64,000 nucleotides of DNA from DASZIT01 sp963770635 (lineage in GTDB: Bacteria > Actinomycetota > Acidimicrobiia > Acidimicrobiales > RAAP-2): assembly GCA_963770635.1 (NCBI GenBank), contig CAVYQI010000007.1:248001-312000 (forward strand). Reading direction: 5' to 3'. The translations under genes and the position numbers were made by a program. This document shows, piece after piece, positions 1 to 8,094 of the stretch. Every line of letters begins with the position of its first letter. Within the stretch, counting starts at the first letter, position 1. The notes beneath the pieces were generated by a model that did no database searches, was not told where the DNA came from, and was given only the letters and a program-made list of their open reading frames with translations.

Positions 1-381
1 TCCGTGATCGCTGGCTTCGGCGCGGTTCCATCCGAACCCGAGTCCGAACACCACCCGGCCGTGGCTCAGATGGTCGAGGGTGGCCAGCAGCTTTCCCAAC
101 ACGATGGGATCGTGCTGGGCGGCCAGAACCACCCCGGTGCCCAACGAGATCCGAGAGGTCACCGCCGCCGCCATGGACAGGGCGACGAACGGATCGAGAC
201 TGCGGCGGTAGTCCTCGAGGTGGACGCCCTCCACCAGCGCCGGTGGCGTGTCCGCCCGTACCGGGAGGTGGGTGTGCTCGGGTAGGTACAACGAGTCGAA
301 TCCCCGGTCCTCGATGGCTCGGGCCAGGTCGGCCGGACCCATGTCCCGGTCGGTGAGAAAGGCGGTGATCCCGAGGCGCAC
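1..381 (-). CDS. LLM-class F420-dependent oxidoreductase, N-terminal part
   Basis: The N-terminal 127 residues of a luciferase-like (LLM) flavin/F420-dependent oxidoreductase; the C-terminus lies beyond the window edge. Visible family features are the opening beta strand RLGITAF, the GFDSLYLPEHTHLP segment that forms the cofactor pocket, SRISLGTGVVLAAQHDPIV, and the GRVVFGLGFGWN strand. The GTG start at 381 sits 4 bases after the stop of the crotonase upstream, so the two are very probably co-transcribed. Family members transfer hydride from F420H2 (or use FMN) to varied substrates; the substrate here cannot be read. Two more LLM proteins lie at 20.2 kb and 43.8 kb. Confidence 0.82.
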   Translation of the reverse strand, partial: MRLGITAFLTDRDMGPADLARAIEDRGFDSLYLPEHTHLPVRADTPPALVEGVHLEDYRRSLDPFVALSMAAAVTSRISLGTGVVLAAQHDPIVLGKLLATLDHLSHGRVVFGLGFGWNRAEASDHG

Positions 382-385
382 GGGC

Positions 386-1150
386 TCAGCCCTTCAACCC
401 GGAAGTCAATCCCGACCCGGGATTGGTGGCAGGGTCGGAGAACAGCGCGGCGAAGGCTGACTCCTCACGATGCCGGGCCGCCGAGATGGCCGGGCGAAGC
501 CCTTCCATCATCAACCGCTTGATCTCCATCACTCCCTGCGGGGGAAAGGCGGCAATCCGCCGGGCCAGCGTCACGGTTTCCTCCAGCACGGTGCCGGCCG
601 GGACCACCCGCCAGGCGATCCCGCTTTCGACCGCCTGGTGGGCGTCGATCCACTCCGACGCCAGAAGGACGGCGGCGGCCGGTTGCCACCCCATCCGCGC
701 CGGGAGTAACAGGCTGCTGGCGGCTTCGGGGGGCACACCCATCTCCGCAAACGGGCAACGCAGCCGGGTGGTCTGATCCACCAGGACCAGGTCGACGTGA
801 CCGAGGATGGTGAATCCGAGCCCCACCCCCACCCCGTGCACGGCCGCCAGCAACGGTTTCTCGAACGATTGCAGGGAGTCGAGAAGGTGGGAAAAGCCCT
901 TGCCCGCCTCGGGCCCGGCGGCGCCGGTGGCGATGGCCGCCATCTCGTGGAGATCCTGGCCGGACGTGAACCCCTTGCCCCGCCCGGTGAGGACCACCGC
1001 GTGGATCGAGGTGTCCGACGATGCCTCGTCCAGCGCCGAGGAGACCGCCTCGTACATCAAGAGGTCGAAGGCGTTGCGAACCTCCGGTCGGTCGAAAGCG
1101 ATGACCCGGACACCATCACCGTCCTCGACATCGATACGGTGGTCGGTCAC
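386..1150 (-). CDS. Enoyl-CoA hydratase/isomerase family protein (isomerase-like)
   Basis: A crotonase-fold protein of 254 residues from the GTG at 1150; the open frame runs on to 1282, but the upstream part is low-complexity and unlike the family. It has the oxyanion-hole strands GKGFTSGQDL and HGVGVGLGFTI. The first catalytic glutamate of hydratases (in GGGxE) is a threonine here. The second is retained in FAEMGVPPEA, a pattern common in delta3-delta2-enoyl-CoA isomerases. It is therefore more likely to move double bonds in unsaturated acyl-CoA than to hydrate them. It precedes the LLM gene by 4 bases and is divergent from the operon starting at 1269. Confidence 0.85.
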   Translation of the reverse strand: MTDHRIDVEDGDGVRVIAFDRPEVRNAFDLLMYEAVSSALDEASSDTSIHAVVLTGRGKGFTSGQDLHEMAAIATGAAGPEAGKGFSHLLDSLQSFEKPLLAAVHGVGVGLGFTILGHVDLVLVDQTTRLRCPFAEMGVPPEAASSLLLPARMGWQPAAAVLLASEWIDAHQAVESGIAWRVVPAGTVLEETVTLARRIAAFPPQGVMEIKRLMMEGLRPAISAARHREESAFAALFSDPATNPGSGLTSGLKG

Positions 1151-1268
1151 GGAGCTTGGCTCACGACGACTCGGTCGGGTGGCGACTGGCGATGACCCGC
1201 TCGGCGACTTCGTTGGACCTCGGATCGCCACTCGAGTTGGACATGTGTCTGGAATGTAATGTGGACAC

Positions 1269-2012
1269 GTGACTTCCCGCAATGTGAATCAGTCCGTCGG
1301 GTCGGAGGGCGAAGCTGTCCGGGTCGGTGCCGGGCTGGCCGACTACTCCGGCGAGTTCATTGCCGATTTCCAGTACGAAGACCTGTCGAGAGAAGCACTG
1401 GTCCGTCTGGTGCGCGAGTACGCGCAGGCCGTCCACATTCTCGACCGCTCGATGTGTGCGGCGATCGGCATCTCCCACGGAATGCAGGAGATGGAGCGGC
1501 TGGCCATCGAGGAGTGGCGGGGGGCGAGTCCGGTCTACGGTGACCGCCTTCGCAAGATCATGGGCATCGAGGGCAACGACGTGGAGGCGATCTTCAAGGT
1601 CCTCCAGCTCGACCCCGGCTTCCCCCATCACTACCTCGATGTCCGCTACGAGGTGGTGGACGAACGACATGGGTTCTTCGAACTCGCCTATTGCGGTGCC
1701 CTGATGGATGTCGAGCCGTTCGGCGACAAGATGGTGACCAGCATGTGTCACCACATCGAGGACGGAACCTTCGATGTCACCGCCCAGGCCATCAACCCGA
1801 AGGCCCACATCCGGCACGTTCATCGGCCGCCGAGAGTGCCCACCGGTCGTTCCCCTCATTGCCGGTGGGAGCTGATCATCGACGAAGACAACGAGCCCCT
1901 GGACGAGGCCGACATCACCAAGATCACCCGGCTGACCACCGCTGCCACCTTCGAGTTCCCCCCCATGCGCGACGGGACGCCACATGTCCCGGGTCCAACG
2001 GTTTCCGCATGA
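1269..2012 (+). CDS. Protein of unknown function, first gene of a TetR/SDR operon
   Basis: I do not recognise this 247-residue protein. It has no signal peptide or membrane segment. Residues 30-110 look helical and acidic. The centre carries a Cys/His-containing stretch (SMCHHIEDGTFDVTAQAINP) followed by basic HIRHVHRPPR, and the C-terminus (WELIIDEDNEPL) reads like a beta strand pair. The start is GTG at 1269. The stop overlaps the ATG of the TetR gene by four bases (ATGA), so both are translated together. Such coupling suggests a catabolic accessory or ligand-binding protein, but this is inference. The upstream region holds imperfect inverted repeats around GACATGTGTC and CACGTG that could bind the adjacent TetR. 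Confidence 0.6.
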   Translation: MTSRNVNQSVGSEGEAVRVGAGLADYSGEFIADFQYEDLSREALVRLVREYAQAVHILDRSMCAAIGISHGMQEMERLAIEEWRGASPVYGDRLRKIMGIEGNDVEAIFKVLQLDPGFPHHYLDVRYEVVDERHGFFELAYCGALMDVEPFGDKMVTSMCHHIEDGTFDVTAQAINPKAHIRHVHRPPRVPTGRSPHCRWELIIDEDNEPLDEADITKITRLTTAATFEFPPMRDGTPHVPGPTVSA

Positions 2013-2599
2013 CCGATGCGCCGGTCCTCGAGGCCACCCGAAGGCGCCTGACCGAACGCCAGGCCGAGGTGGTCCAGCAACTGGTCGACGCGACCGCCGC
2101 CGAGGTTGACGAGGACGGCTATGCCGGTCTCACCGTCCGGAACGTCGCCCGCCGGGCCGGCGTGGCCCCGGCCACCGCCTACAACTACTTCAGCTCCAAG
2201 GACCATCTGTTGGCCGAGCTCTTCTGGCGGCGCATGGCGGCGCTGCCTCCGGTTGACATCGCCTCCGACCGGTCGATGGTCGAACGTTTGGCCGAGACCG
2301 TGCGGATGATGGTCCTGCTGACCTCGGAGAGCCCGGACCTGGTCGGCGCCTGTACCACCGCGCTGCTCAGCGCCACGCCCGACGTGAAACACCTGCGGGA
2401 CCGGATCGGCGCGGTGATCCATCAGCGGATCGTGGCCGCCCTGGGGCCCGGCTTCGACCCGACCATCGTGCGGGTGCTCGAGACCACCTATTCGGGGGCG
2501 CTGCTGATGGCGGGCATGGGGCACATGACCTACGCCGAGGTTCCCGCCTTTGTGGGGGAGGCGGCCCGGTTGATGACCGGCACCGGAGCGAAGGCCTGA
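2009..2599 (+). CDS. TetR-family transcriptional regulator
   Basis: A 196-residue TetR regulator beginning with the ATG inside the ATGA overlap at 2009. Residues 10-60 form the DNA-binding domain: a first helix, then LTVRNVARRAGVAPATAYNYFSSKDHLL, the typical helix-turn-helix with its YxYFxSKxxL ending. The C-terminal helices (residues 75-190), including LETTYSGALLMAGMGHMTYAEV, make the ligand and dimer domain. It sits in an operon with the unknown protein, an SDR and a SnoaL-like protein and probably represses that operon until an acyl-CoA or related ligand binds. Confidence 0.9.
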   Translation: MTDAPVLEATRRRLTERQAEVVQQLVDATAAEVDEDGYAGLTVRNVARRAGVAPATAYNYFSSKDHLLAELFWRRMAALPPVDIASDRSMVERLAETVRMMVLLTSESPDLVGACTTALLSATPDVKHLRDRIGAVIHQRIVAALGPGFDPTIVRVLETTYSGALLMAGMGHMTYAEVPAFVGEAARLMTGTGAKA

Positions 2600-2603
2600 G
2601 CTG

Positions 2604-3389
2604 ATGTCCCGGTTCGCTCCTCACCCCGAGCTCCGACCGGCGGTGGTCACCGGCGCATCATCGGGTATCGGACGGGCGACCGCCATCGCCATCGCCGACC
2701 TCGGCCACCCGGTGGTGCTCGGCGCCCGACGGGTGTCACCCTGCGAGGACACTGCCGCGGAGATCCGGGCCAACGGCGGCGACGCCTTCGCTATCCACCT
2801 CGATCTGTCCGATGGGGATTCCATCAAGCGGTTCGCCGCCGCCGCCACCGACACCCTCGGGAACGTCGAGATCCTGGTCTCCAGCGCCGCGGAGAACCGG
2901 CCGGGCAGCGTCCTCGACACCGATGCCGACTCGTTCGAGCGGGTGCTCGGGGTCAATGTGGCCGGTACCCACCGATTGATCCTGGCCATGCTGCCGGAGA
3001 TGACCGACCGAGGCCGGGGTGACCTCGTCTTCGTCACCTCCGACGTGGCCGTCTCGCCCCGGCCCTCGATGGCCGCCTATGTGACCTCCAAGTGGGGCCT
3101 CGAAGGCTACGCCCGCTCGCTCCAGATGGAGCTCGAGGGGACCGGCGTCCGGGCCACCATCGTGCGCCCGGGTCCCACCCTGACCGGGATGGGGATGGAC
3201 TGGGACCCCGAGGTCACCGCCGAGGTGATCGAACAGTGGGTGTCATGGGGATTCGGCCGTCACTCCAACCTCATGCGACCCCAGGGTGTGGCCCAGGCCA
3301 TCGTGGCGGCGGTCACCCTGCCCCGAGGCACCCACGCCACCACCATCGAGCTGCAACCGGAAGCTCCGATTCGCGAGATCGAGTCATGA
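2604..3389 (+). CDS. Short-chain dehydrogenase/reductase (SDR)
   Basis: A 261-residue classical SDR. The Rossmann nucleotide motif TGASSGIG is at residues 16-23 and the catalytic pair is Y159/K163 in AAYVTSKWG, after VTSD. The usual NNAG motif reads SSAAEN, which is unusual but occurs in divergent SDRs. ARR after the second strand would favour NADP(H). The start ATG follows GAAGG and lies 4 bases after the TetR stop. It probably oxidises or reduces a hydroxyl/keto group on an intermediate. C-terminal residues 190-230 form the variable substrate lid. Confidence 0.87.
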   Translation: MSRFAPHPELRPAVVTGASSGIGRATAIAIADLGHPVVLGARRVSPCEDTAAEIRANGGDAFAIHLDLSDGDSIKRFAAAATDTLGNVEILVSSAAENRPGSVLDTDADSFERVLGVNVAGTHRLILAMLPEMTDRGRGDLVFVTSDVAVSPRPSMAAYVTSKWGLEGYARSLQMELEGTGVRATIVRPGPTLTGMGMDWDPEVTAEVIEQWVSWGFGRHSNLMRPQGVAQAIVAAVTLPRGTHATTIELQPEAPIREIES

Positions 3390-3434
3390 CCATGGCGACG
3401 ACCCAGTCACACGACAACCAGGAGGACTGAACCG

Positions 3435-3995
3435 ATGCCGTCGTACCCACGGGCCGAGCTCGAAGAGATGGTGGAGCGGTGGATGGAGACCAACCGCCGC
3501 TGCGAAGAGGCGCTCGACTGGCTGCCGCTGGCCGATCTCTATACCGAGGACGCCACCTACGGGTGGAACGTCGGGCCCAAGGACGAATTCATGGCGGTCG
3601 GCCGGGATCAGATCCGCGAGTACGCGGTGGGTTTGGAGATGGAGGGGCTCGGCGGATGGACATATCCGTATCAGCGGGTCCTCATCGACGACGTCCAGGG
3701 AGAGGTACTGGGACTCTGGAGACAGATCGCCGACGCCACCCGGCCGGACGGGAGCCACTACGAGATCGCCGGGCTGGGCGGCAGCTGGTTCCAGTACGCC
3801 GGCAACTTCCAGTGGGGCTGGCAACGCGACTTCTTCGACGTCGGGAACGCCACCGCCACCTTCATGGAGATGATCGCCGCCGGCACCCTGACGCCGGGGA
3901 TGCAGAAGCGGCTCGAGCAGGCGGCCTCCGGCGAACGCGCCCCCGGCCATTACCGGTTGGGCGAGGCGCCGGTCGGCCTGTGGGACGGCGTCTGA
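3435..3995 (+). CDS. SnoaL/NTF2-like protein
   Basis: A 186-residue protein of the nuclear transport factor 2-like (SnoaL) fold. The first helix (ELEEMVERWMETNRRCEEA) is followed by LADLYTEDATYGWNVGP, the classic FTEDAxY-type strand, and by a twisted sheet (YPYQRVLIDDVQGEVLGLWRQ). Family members are isomerases, cyclases or dehydratases, or simply small-ligand binders; the sequence does not say which. AGGAGG lies 9 bases before the ATG. It is the last gene of the 1269-3995 operon and its 3' end overlaps the convergent zinc-finger gene by 46 bases. Confidence 0.75.
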   Translation: MPSYPRAELEEMVERWMETNRRCEEALDWLPLADLYTEDATYGWNVGPKDEFMAVGRDQIREYAVGLEMEGLGGWTYPYQRVLIDDVQGEVLGLWRQIADATRPDGSHYEIAGLGGSWFQYAGNFQWGWQRDFFDVGNATATFMEMIAAGTLTPGMQKRLEQAASGERAPGHYRLGEAPVGLWDGV

Positions 3996-4378
3996 GCCGC
4001 ACAGGCCACGCAACGGGTGGCGCCGGGCAAGGCGACGAGTCGCTCCTCCCCGATTGCCGCGCCGCAGCCCTCACACCGTCCATAGGTTTCGCCGGCCACC
4101 CGCTCCAGGGCGGCCTCCAGGTCTTCGATCTCCTCATGGGCGCGGGCCAGGAGCGCACTCACCCGGGCTCGCTCGTAGCCGACGGTCGAACCTTCCGGGT
4201 CGTGCTCGTCGTCGGGCACCGAGGCGGTCGACTCCCCGATGGCCTCAAGCTCACGTTCGAGATCGGCCCGCAATGTCACGACCCGGGACATCCGGGCCCG
4301 AAGCGCCTCCAGAAGGAAGGGGTCCGTGGTTGAGTCGGCACCGGCCACCCGACGGACCCTACCGGTGTCACCGCACAA
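3950..4378 (-). CDS. TraR/DksA-type zinc-finger protein
   Basis: A 142-residue protein with a predicted coiled coil (residues 22-95, rich in Glu/Arg/Leu) followed by a C4 zinc finger: CEGC, then 17 residues, then CVAC. This is the layout of TraR/DksA proteins and their actinobacterial relatives, which contact RNA polymerase through the secondary channel. DksA needs acidic residues at the coiled-coil tip; here ESTASVPDDEHD could fill that role, which is inference. The start could also be the methionine at residue 30. The gene ends inside the convergent SnoaL-like gene. Confidence 0.8.
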   Translation of the reverse strand: MCGDTGRVRRVAGADSTTDPFLLEALRARMSRVVTLRADLERELEAIGESTASVPDDEHDPEGSTVGYERARVSALLARAHEEIEDLEAALERVAGETYGRCEGCGAAIGEERLVALPGATRCVACAAQTPSHRPTGASPNR

Positions 4379-4408
4379 CGTTGGCGTGCCGGATGCCCAT
4401 CCCCGGGA

Positions 4409-5221
4409 TCAGGTGAAGTCGGATCCGCCGTCGATGTTGAGGTTGGCCCCGGTCATGTAGGTATTGGCCTGGGAGCAGAGGAAGGCAATGAGTGGACCAA
4501 TCTCACCGGGGTCGGCCGCCCGGCCGAGATGAGCCGGATGGCCGAAATCCTCACTGATCACCCGCATGGCGTCGACCAGGCTGTCGGGGTCGACACCTCG
4601 TTCGGGAGGGAGGGCCCGCAGGTACCCCCGTAACCCCTCGGAGAGGAACGTTCCCGGGGACACGGTGTTGACCAGGATGCCGTCGGGAGCCAGGGAGGCC
4701 GACAGGTTCTTGCTCAGGCTGGTGAGAGCTGCCTTCGCGGCGGTGTAAGCGACCAGCCCGGTCGACTGCCGTTTGGTAGAGTGCGCGGAGATGTTCACGA
4801 TGCGTCCCCACGGGGCTGAACGCATGAACGGGACCGCGGCGCGTACACACCGGGCCGCGCTCAAGGTGCCGATATCGAAGGTCGCGTGCCATTCATCGTC
4901 GTCGATGGTGTCGAATCCCCCGATCCCCACACCCACCGGGCCCGCCGCGTTGACGAGCACGTTGATCGAGCCCCACCGCTCTCCCACCGACCCAAAGGCG
5001 CGGTCCACCGACTCCCGGGAGGTGAGGTCGGTGGCGATACCCAGCGCATCCGGTGACCCGAGGGACGCCAGCGCGTCGACAGTTTCGTCCAGCGCCGTTT
5101 GGGTCCGGGCCAGCACCGCGACCCGGGTGCCCTCCCGAGCCAGGCTTTCGGCCGCCGCCCGGCCCATGCCTCGGGAACCCCCGTTCACCACTGCGGTGGC
5201 GCCCGCCAGCCCGAGATCCAT
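4409..5221 (-). CDS. SDR-family oxidoreductase
   Basis: A 270-residue classical SDR. The glycine motif GGSRGMG is at residues 14-20, NAAG follows strand 4, the catalytic serine is in NISAHS, and Y159/K163 lie in AYTAAKAAL. It ends with the family's usual YMTGANLNIDGG strand. The length and C-terminus fit 3-oxoacyl reductase or 3-hydroxyacyl-CoA dehydrogenase-like enzymes. AGAGG lies just before the ATG. It is downstream of, and probably co-transcribed with, the binding-protein gene that starts at 6379. Confidence 0.87.
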   Translation of the reverse strand: MDLGLAGATAVVNGGSRGMGRAAAESLAREGTRVAVLARTQTALDETVDALASLGSPDALGIATDLTSRESVDRAFGSVGERWGSINVLVNAAGPVGVGIGGFDTIDDDEWHATFDIGTLSAARCVRAAVPFMRSAPWGRIVNISAHSTKRQSTGLVAYTAAKAALTSLSKNLSASLAPDGILVNTVSPGTFLSEGLRGYLRALPPERGVDPDSLVDAMRVISEDFGHPAHLGRAADPGEIGPLIAFLCSQANTYMTGANLNIDGGSDFT

Positions 5222-5272
5222 CGCCTCTTTACCCTGGAGTTCCGGCAGAAGTCAGGTGCAGGCGGCGGTTAC

Positions 5273-6379
5273 TCACTCCCACGGCTCGAAGAGACCTTCG
5301 AACTCGAGCTTTGCGTTCCGGACCCGGCCATAGAGGAGCCAATCCCCCCGGAACATGCCGTGCTCGTGGGGAGCGCAGGCGATGTGGGTGCGGGGTCCGC
5401 CCGTCGTGCTGGGCATGAAGCGGATCCTCTCGAGCCCGTCCTTCAGACCGGGGCCGGAGAGGGTCGGCGCACGAAACAGGCCTTCGGCGAGCACCCGGGC
5501 GGTGTCGAAGGCCAGGACCGGGATGGCGTTCGGCCACAGCGGAGGGCTCTGCCCGTAGCGGGCGACAAACCTGTCATGGAATCCCTCGGTGAGTGGGTTG
5601 TCGGGGTTGAACTGGTCGATGCCGACCCAGCCCTCGAATTTCTCGAACCCCATCAGGTAGAACATGAAGGCGGTGCTCATGATCCGGGGCGGATCCCAGT
5701 CCAGTTCGTCGAGTGCTTTGCGCAGCAATCCCTGTAAGGCCAGCATGCCGTACCCCATGTAGCAGAGCGCGTCGGGGTTCGACTGGCGAAGGTTGTCGAG
5801 GTTGTCAGCCAGGCGTGCCGGGTGCTGGCTCACTGTCTCCAGGGCAACAATGCTCAAACCGCGCCGTCGGCACTCCTGGCGGAAGAAGCGGAAGTACTCG
5901 TCGCCGTTGGGAGAGACCTCACTGAGGACCGCCACCCGCTTGTAGCCGTTGCGGGCGAGCCAGGCGACGCACAGGGCGGCATCACCGCCGCAGTCGCCGT
6001 TTCCGAGTCGGAAGCAGTAGTCGCCCGCCAGCCGCTCGGTGCCGGCCCAGCTGATCAGCGGAACCTTGAGCTCATTGGCCAGCGGCGCCACCACGATGGC
6101 GTTGTCGGAGCTGTAGGCACCGGCCACCCCGATACAGCCCTGATCGACGAGGTACTTGAACCCGTCCACCGCATTGCGGGCCGAGCCGTTGGGCAACCCG
6201 TTCTCCGCGTGAAGGATGAACTCGACTGGCCGGTCGATCAGGCCCTGATCGGCGGCCTCATCGAAGGCCATCCGATGGATCTTGTTGTAGCCGCCGTCGG
6301 GGCCGTCGAGCGCGGATCCCAGCCATCCGATCTTGATGGGGTCCGCGGCCCCCTGCCACTGGTTCGGGGTTGATTCGAT
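5273..6379 (-). CDS. Leu/Ile/Val-binding-protein-like (type I periplasmic-binding fold) protein, probable ATC start
   Basis: A 368-residue protein of the branched-chain amino-acid binding-protein fold (Peripla_BP_6). The first ATG in frame (6271) would remove the opening beta strand IKIGWLGSALDGPDGG, which the fold needs. The in-frame stop upstream leaves no ATG, GTG or TTG in between, but an ATC at 6379 has AAGGAG seven bases before it, so I place the start there. Later segments CIGVAGAYSSDNAIVVAPLAN, VPLISWAGTERL and YKRVAVLSEVSPNGDEYFR match the family's two lobes. There is no signal peptide, lipobox or transmembrane helix, and no ABC permease nearby. It may be a cytosolic ligand sensor, like AmiC, rather than a transport component. 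Confidence 0.75.
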   Translation of the reverse strand: MESTPNQWQGAADPIKIGWLGSALDGPDGGYNKIHRMAFDEAADQGLIDRPVEFILHAENGLPNGSARNAVDGFKYLVDQGCIGVAGAYSSDNAIVVAPLANELKVPLISWAGTERLAGDYCFRLGNGDCGGDAALCVAWLARNGYKRVAVLSEVSPNGDEYFRFFRQECRRRGLSIVALETVSQHPARLADNLDNLRQSNPDALCYMGYGMLALQGLLRKALDELDWDPPRIMSTAFMFYLMGFEKFEGWVGIDQFNPDNPLTEGFHDRFVARYGQSPPLWPNAIPVLAFDTARVLAEGLFRAPTLSGPGLKDGLERIRFMPSTTGGPRTHIACAPHEHGMFRGDWLLYGRVRNAKLEFEGLFEPWE

Positions 6380-6442
6380 GACCGGGCTCCTTCGTCTTCA
6401 CCGGCGCACCTGCGCCGAAGTAGGCCTAGAACAAGCAGATTT

Positions 6443-6453
6443 CATACTGTATG
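6443..6453. promoter_or_regulatory. CATA-N3-TATG operator-like palindrome
   Basis: The sequence CATACTGTATG is a perfect 5+1+5 palindrome, 64 bases upstream of the binding-protein start at 6379. The same CATA-N3-TATG arms occur at 8964-8974, in the promoter region of the GntR gene, and at 31212-31222. I infer a binding site for the local GntR-family regulator. Confidence 0.5.
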
Positions 6454-6527
6454 CGACCCGGGTCGGAGGATGCATCCCCGGTGGCGTGACGTTCGGGGCG
6501 CGGTCATTCGACCGGGCCGGATTCGCC

Positions 6528-7181
6528 CTACGTCCACGCTTCCACCACTTCGTCGGCCGAGGCCACGGTGGCCACCAACGACAGGGTGTGGGCCACCACC
6601 TGGCGTCCGTAGTCCACCGGTACGCCGACCACCGCATCGGACACCACCACCGCCTGATACGAGCGATTGACCGCGTCGAAGACCAGGTTGGGAATGGCCA
6701 CATTGAGGGACACCCCGACCACCACCACGGTCGTCACCCCGTCGTTGCGAAGGAGACTGTCGAGCGGCGACCCCGTCATCGGGCTGAGCCCATGGTAGCG
6801 AGGGAGCACCACGTCCCCGGGCTCGGGACCGAGTTCGGGGATCGGCCGGACCGAGTCGGATCCGGGGGCGTTCTCCATGCCGGCCTTGCGAGCGGCCGCG
6901 AAGACCCTGGCATTCCGGTTGACACCGAAATCGCCACGCAGGTTCTCCGCGGTGCAGTGCACCACCGTCACCCCCGCGGCCCGAGCGGCCCTCACCACCA
7001 CGGCCACCTTCTCGATCAGGCCGATGGACGCCCCGGCCTCAGCCAATGCCGGAAGGCCGGCGGCGGTGCCCACCACCCCCGGCTGCATCTCCTGAACCAG
7101 CACCGCCGACGTGGAAGGGGTCACCAGCTGGGCAAGACGGTCGGCCTTCCGGCGGACAGGGTCGGCGTCGGCCTCGGTCAT
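6528..7181 (-). CDS. Isochorismatase-like protein lacking the usual catalytic residues
   Basis: A 217-residue protein of the isochorismatase/cysteine-hydrolase fold. The opening strand AVLVQEMQPGVVG aligns with the family's LLVIDMQ, and VVVVGVSLNVAIPNLVFDAV with GVxTNxCVxxTaxDA. The catalytic aspartate is replaced by Glu and the nucleophilic cysteine by Ala. True isochorismatases also lack the cysteine but keep the aspartate, so this is neither a typical cysteine hydrolase nor a typical isochorismatase. I believe similar sequences exist in mycobacteria, so the changes may define a subfamily rather than decay. It may bind rather than hydrolyse. Confidence 0.78.
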   Translation of the reverse strand: MTEADADPVRRKADRLAQLVTPSTSAVLVQEMQPGVVGTAAGLPALAEAGASIGLIEKVAVVVRAARAAGVTVVHCTAENLRGDFGVNRNARVFAAARKAGMENAPGSDSVRPIPELGPEPGDVVLPRYHGLSPMTGSPLDSLLRNDGVTTVVVVGVSLNVAIPNLVFDAVNRSYQAVVVSDAVVGVPVDYGRQVVAHTLSLVATVASADEVVEAWT

Positions 7182-7197
7182 CTCTGGCTAGGTGGCT

Positions 7198-8091
7198 TCA
7201 AGCCGTCGGGCTCGGGTCGAACGGCCCGCGCCCCATCTGGTCGCGGACCGTCACCACCGACGGATTGGTCAGTGTGCGGCGCTGCCAGTTGGCGCCATCC
7301 ACCACCAGCGTGTGGCCGGAGATGAACCGGGCGTAGGGGGAGGCCAAAAACGTCGCCGCCCAGCCGAGCTCACGGAGCCGGCCCACCCGTAGGGCCGGCT
7401 GACAGGCGTCCTTCTCGCTGGTGCGGTCCAGGTTTCCGGTGATGTCGGCGGTCATGTCCTCGTGGGGGAAGAGGCCCGGCACCAGACCGTTCACCTGGAT
7501 GCCGTAGGGCCCCCACTCCACCGCCAGGGTCTCCACCATGTTCTTGACCCCGGCCTTGGCCGCGGCCGAGTGGGCGAAACCCGGCCCACCGGTCCAGGCG
7601 TAGGACGCCCCGACATTGATGATGGATCCCGGTGTGCCGGCCTCCAGGTGCCGCCGGGCGAACTCGCGGGCACAGAAGAAGGTGCCGTTGAGGGTGATGT
7701 CCACCACCGTCCGCCAGGCATTCGGCGACATGTCCTCGGCCGGGACGGGAAAGTTGGCCGCCGCATTGTTGATGAGCACCTCCGGCAGGCCGAACGTCGA
7801 GACGGCCGCCTCGAAGGCGGCGCTGATCTGCTCGGGGTCGCGGATGTCGCAGCTGACTCCCAGCACCCGGGAGCCCAGCGCCTCGGCCGACTCCCTCCCG
7901 GCGTCGAGATGCTCCGGCTTGCGGCTGGCGATGACCAGGTCGGCGCCCAGCCGTCCGAACTCGGCGGCGATGGCCTTGCCCAGGCCGGTCCCTCCCCCGG
8001 TCACGAACACGCAGGTCCCGGCGAAGGTTCCTTCGGCGAGGGCCGAGCTTCCGGATGGTGGCGGCTCACGAAGTCCCATGAGTTCGCTCAA
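7198..8091 (-). CDS. SDR of the 2,4-dienoyl-CoA reductase type
   Basis: A 297-residue SDR with GGGTGLG at residues 32-38 and NNAAANF. Instead of YxxxK it has S175-AAA-K179, and a tyrosine lies earlier, at Y164 in GASYAWTGGPGF. That Tyr...Ser-x3-Lys arrangement is the signature of the DECR/peroxisomal 2,4-dienoyl-CoA reductase group, which uses NADPH to reduce 2,4-dienoyl-CoA to 3-enoyl-CoA. The start is TTG at 8091 with GGGGAG seven bases before it; ATG at 8079 is an alternative. It lies 3 bases after the crotonase gene, so the pair could handle unsaturated acyl-CoA together. Confidence 0.86.
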   Translation of the reverse strand: MSELMGLREPPPSGSSALAEGTFAGTCVFVTGGGTGLGKAIAAEFGRLGADLVIASRKPEHLDAGRESAEALGSRVLGVSCDIRDPEQISAAFEAAVSTFGLPEVLINNAAANFPVPAEDMSPNAWRTVVDITLNGTFFCAREFARRHLEAGTPGSIINVGASYAWTGGPGFAHSAAAKAGVKNMVETLAVEWGPYGIQVNGLVPGLFPHEDMTADITGNLDRTSEKDACQPALRVGRLRELGWAATFLASPYARFISGHTLVVDGANWQRRTLTNPSVVTVRDQMGRGPFDPSPTA

Positions 8092-8094
8092 CGA

